From Candidatus Faecousia faecipullorum (GTDB lineage: Bacteria; Bacillota; Clostridia; Oscillospirales; Oscillospiraceae): DNA of 15,613 bases. The stretch covers positions 1-15,613 of the forward strand of contig DVJG01000159.1 in assembly GCA_018710805.1 (NCBI GenBank), given 5' to 3'. The notes under the pieces were generated by a model. The model ran no database searches, was not told the origin of the DNA, and saw nothing but the letters and a program-made list of their open reading frames with translations. The position numbers and the translations under genes are program-made. The stretch's first letter is position 1; every line of letters starts with the position of its first letter. Of the stretch, positions 13,414 to 15,613 are shown piece by piece.

Positions 13414-14769
13414 ATGTTCGATAGAGAAGGTTTTATTGACTATGTAGGCGCAAAAAGCGGGAATAGCTATGCCAGTGGTTTGGCAAGGATCGAGAACCTG
13501 TATTTCGTTGGAATCGATGCCGAATATGGCAAGGACAAGTGTGAAGCATTACTTACTCAGATCGAAGCAGATAAGAAGCGGACGGATCTCGATCAAAAGG
13601 AACTGAAAAAGCGCAGTGACGCAGCATCCCACTTGAAGCGGTATATCACTTTCAAAACGAATTCGATCGATACGATCACAGACAGGATTCACTTTGTGAT
13701 CGATCACTATAAAGAACATTTTGATGCCGTAGACCAGGGGGAACGGTACAAATGGGAAGCTATCGCCTGGTATAAGAAGCATTGGAAGATCGATTCTCCC
13801 AACTTTGCACAGATGCTGGAAGAGGCGTTCGGAAAGGCAAATAATCTGCTTGCCTCCGCGATGTATTATCCTTATCGGATGATAACAGAATACGCCCGAG
13901 TCAATCCTGAAGAAGTTCGCAGAATTTTCAAAATACTGCATGACGAGAGTTTGCCACTGGAAGAGCGTTATCAAGTATTCCGGGACAGCTGCAAATCCGG
14001 TGTTGATAAGATGAGAGCCCAAAATCCTGAGTATGAAAAAGCTGTGAATCATTATCAGGATCTGCGTGCAATCATGGTTTATCTGACTTTTGAATACCCG
14101 GAGAAATACTATCTGTACAAATCCACTATGTATTCTGATTTTCGTGACAGAATCGGATTCCGGGAAGATAAGTCCAACCAATCTTCCATCATTGGCAAAG
14201 TTGAAAACTTCTTCCGGTTGTGCGAAATTATCCTCGCGGAAGTCGAAAAGGATCAGGAGCTGATTGCAAAGCACAAAGCCCGTCTGGACAACGACTGCTA
14301 TGCTGATGAGGCACTTCATCTTCTGACCATGGACATTGTGTATTACGGAAGTAACTATATGTCTGATAAAGATTTCAAGACTCGTCCCAGTGTCTCGGCA
14401 GAAACGGCATATTGGCCCTCCCTGGAAGAATACAATCCCGGCATCACCACAGAAATGTGGAAATCAGTTCTGTGTAACCCCTCAGTTACTTCCCCTGAAA
14501 ATCTGGATATGCTCTGGAAAATGCTGAAGCTGGGCGGCGAGAGTACTTGCGCGCATCTGGCAGAGACATTTGGAAATACTGCGGGTTTCTATAATGAGCT
14601 TGGCACTGGTTTTGCCGGAAAGGTAAAAAACACTTCCGTTGCCCCGACTGTATTGATCCTGAAGATAATGATGAGGAACACAGCAGAGTATATGTGGTTC
14701 CGTTTATCGGGCGCTATATCATGGAGAACGGAAACAAACGCTATTCCTGGCGGCTCCGTGAGGAACTGA
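13414..14769 (+). CDS. N-terminal part of a McrB-like restriction/defence protein, frameshifted before its AAA+ domain
   Basis: The ORF encodes 451 residues from ATG 13414 (GGAGG 7 bases upstream). The first 60 or so residues (FDREGFIDYVGAKSGNSYASGLARIENLY) resemble the SAM-like N-terminus seen in McrB relatives. A helical region follows with YKWEAIAWYKKHW, NNLLASAMYYPYRMITEYA and HYQDLRAIMVYLTFEYPEKYY, features I associate with N-terminal domains of McrB-type proteins in gut Firmicutes. It then runs to LGGESTCAHLAETFGNTAGFYNE, the usual lead-in to the AAA+ GTPase. From about residue 405 the frame is lost: the last 46 residues are out-of-frame, while the -1 frame continues naturally into the AAA+ domain. 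The switch point coincides with A AAA AAC at 14625-14631. As it stands the product lacks the motor domain. Assignment rests on context plus the next ORF. Confidence 0.75.
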   Translation: MFDREGFIDYVGAKSGNSYASGLARIENLYFVGIDAEYGKDKCEALLTQIEADKKRTDLDQKELKKRSDAASHLKRYITFKTNSIDTITDRIHFVIDHYKEHFDAVDQGERYKWEAIAWYKKHWKIDSPNFAQMLEEAFGKANNLLASAMYYPYRMITEYARVNPEEVRRIFKILHDESLPLEERYQVFRDSCKSGVDKMRAQNPEYEKAVNHYQDLRAIMVYLTFEYPEKYYLYKSTMYSDFRDRIGFREDKSNQSSIIGKVENFFRLCEIILAEVEKDQELIAKHKARLDNDCYADEALHLLTMDIVYYGSNYMSDKDFKTRPSVSAETAYWPSLEEYNPGITTEMWKSVLCNPSVTSPENLDMLWKMLKLGGESTCAHLAETFGNTAGFYNELGTGFAGKVKNTSVAPTVLILKIMMRNTAEYMWFRLSGAISWRTETNAIPGGSVRN

Positions 14770-15512
14770 AAGAGGCACTTATGTATATTGATCTTCCCGA
14801 TTCCGACCAGGAATCCGTAACGGATGTGGGTCTGAACACCATTCTATATGGCCCTCCCGGTACCGGCAAGACCTATCATACGGTCATCTATGCCGTTGCA
14901 ATCATTGAGAATAAGGAGCTTTCAGCAGTTGAAAAAGAGGACTATTCGGAAGTTCTGGAGCGGTACAATGAATATAAAGCGCAGGGCCGTATCGAGTTCA
15001 CGACTTTCCATCAGTCCTACGGCTATGAGGAATTCATTGAGGGAATTCGACCAATGATTACCCCCGATGATACAGACGGCGAATCCGGCGAAATCCAGTA
15101 CAGCGTACAGCCCGGTGTATTCAAGCGCTTTTGTGAGAGAGCCGAGCGTCCTGCCGTTAGGGTAGATGCAGATTACGGAATCAGCGACAGTCCAAACATA
15201 TGGAAGGTTTCTTTGGAAGGTACGGGCGACAATCCTACCAGAACGGAATGTTTGAAAAATAACCATATCCGAATTGGCTGGGACGACTATGGCAAGGATA
15301 TCACAGATGAAACCGACTTTTCTGTTTCAGGCGGTCGTGTGGTTCTGAACGCATTTATCAACAGAATGCAGGTTGGCGATATCGTCCTGTCCTGTTACAG
15401 TGCTTCTACCATTGATGCCATTGGTGTCGTTACCGGTGAATACGAATGGCACGATGAATATGCCAGCCTGAAGCGTCTGCGTAAGGTCAACTGGATTGTC
15501 AACGACTCATGA
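14598..15512 (+). pseudogene. AAA+ and EVE-like portion of the McrB-like gene, in the -1 frame and stopped early
   Basis: The -1 frame is open from 14598 and reads HFRCPDCIDPEDNDEEHSR just before its first usable start (GTG at 14694, without a good ribosome site), so it is the continuation of the previous ORF. Counting from 14694, Walker A GPPGTGKT is at 53-60, and the McrB-typical FTTFHQSYGYEEFIEGIRP is at about 102-120. Next comes GVFKRFCERA, then an inserted EVE/PUA-like domain from about 160: WKVSLEGTGDNPTRTECL, HIRIGWDDYG, NAFINRMQVGDIVLSCYS, IDAIGVVTGEYEW. EVE domains are thought to recognise modified bases. TGA at 15510-15512 stops it inside this domain, before the Walker B segment that should follow. 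The bases after TGA still read like the family for about 11 codons (KIFTAVNENKE). Frameshift plus nonsense marks a pseudogene. Confidence 0.72.
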
Positions 15513-15613
15513 AAGATTTTCACAGCTGTGAATGAAAATAAAGAAGGTGCGTCAGAGTGTATTATCTGCTATACTGAATTTAGCAGGCGAAGTCCGGTTG
15601 CACTTTGGCGGAA
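15513..15613 (+). other. Post-stop tail of the McrB-like gene with a possible insertion starting near 15547
   Basis: After TGA the frame continues plausibly to about 15546, then loses any resemblance to the McrB family. The new sequence begins GTGCG at 15547, the 5' consensus of group II introns (GUGYG), and contains a CTGCTA/TAGCAG hairpin (15566-15587 area). Only 67 bases are visible, so an intron or other insertion is a possibility, not a call. A short ORF from 15532 (MKIKKVRQSV...) runs off the edge without a ribosome site. Confidence 0.25.

Overview
The window looks like chromosome of a gut-type Clostridia (Bacillota), probably an Oscillospiraceae relative. The grounds are strong AGGAGG-type ribosome binding sites, GC-rich coding with an A/T-rich regulatory background, the DegV, PlsC, HtrA, CdaR and GntP family mix, and many compact bidirectional hairpin terminators. 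The assignment rests on gene style only; there is no rRNA or marker gene to fix it. Bases 1 to about 12,040 are GC-rich and tidy (core-like). From about 12,050 to the right edge the sequence is visibly more A/T-rich and carries regulators plus a broken defence gene, which fits an island next to an initiator tRNA gene.

Layout. 1-195: tail of an unknown membrane protein. 196-467: an intergenic patch packed with perfect or near-perfect hairpins. 468-1652 (-): cation diffusion facilitator (CDF) transporter with two operator-like inverted repeats in front of it. 1875-2735 (+): DegV family fatty-acid-binding protein. 2791-3507 (-): PlsC acyltransferase, sharing a bidirectional terminator with degV. 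3735-5042 (+): membrane-anchored HtrA protease with a PDZ domain. 5109-5909 (-): two-helix membrane protein with a TPR-like soluble part.

6165-11735 (+) reads as one five-gene operon: a metallo-beta-lactamase fold protein, a CdaR-type regulator, a GntP family permease, a MOFRL-type glycerate 2-kinase and a tartronate semialdehyde reductase (GarR). The permease would bring in glycerate or a related hydroxy acid. GarR would turn tartronate semialdehyde into D-glycerate, and the kinase would make 2-phosphoglycerate for glycolysis. CdaR is the likely substrate-sensing activator; the role of the metallo-hydrolase is open. A strong terminator closes the operon.

11929-12004 is tRNA-fMet(CAT), with its own promoter and terminator. 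Beyond it come two overlapping small XRE regulators (-), then divergently a SLOG-type (DUF1273-like) nucleotide-binding protein and a large McrB-like gene. The McrB-like reading frame is split by a -1 shift at an A AAA AAC heptamer, is interrupted again by TGA at 15510-15512, and loses homology-like coding around 15546. The pieces show an N-terminal specificity-like region, a Walker A motif and an inserted EVE/PUA-like domain, so this appears to be a decayed or interrupted modification-dependent defence locus whose remainder lies outside the window.
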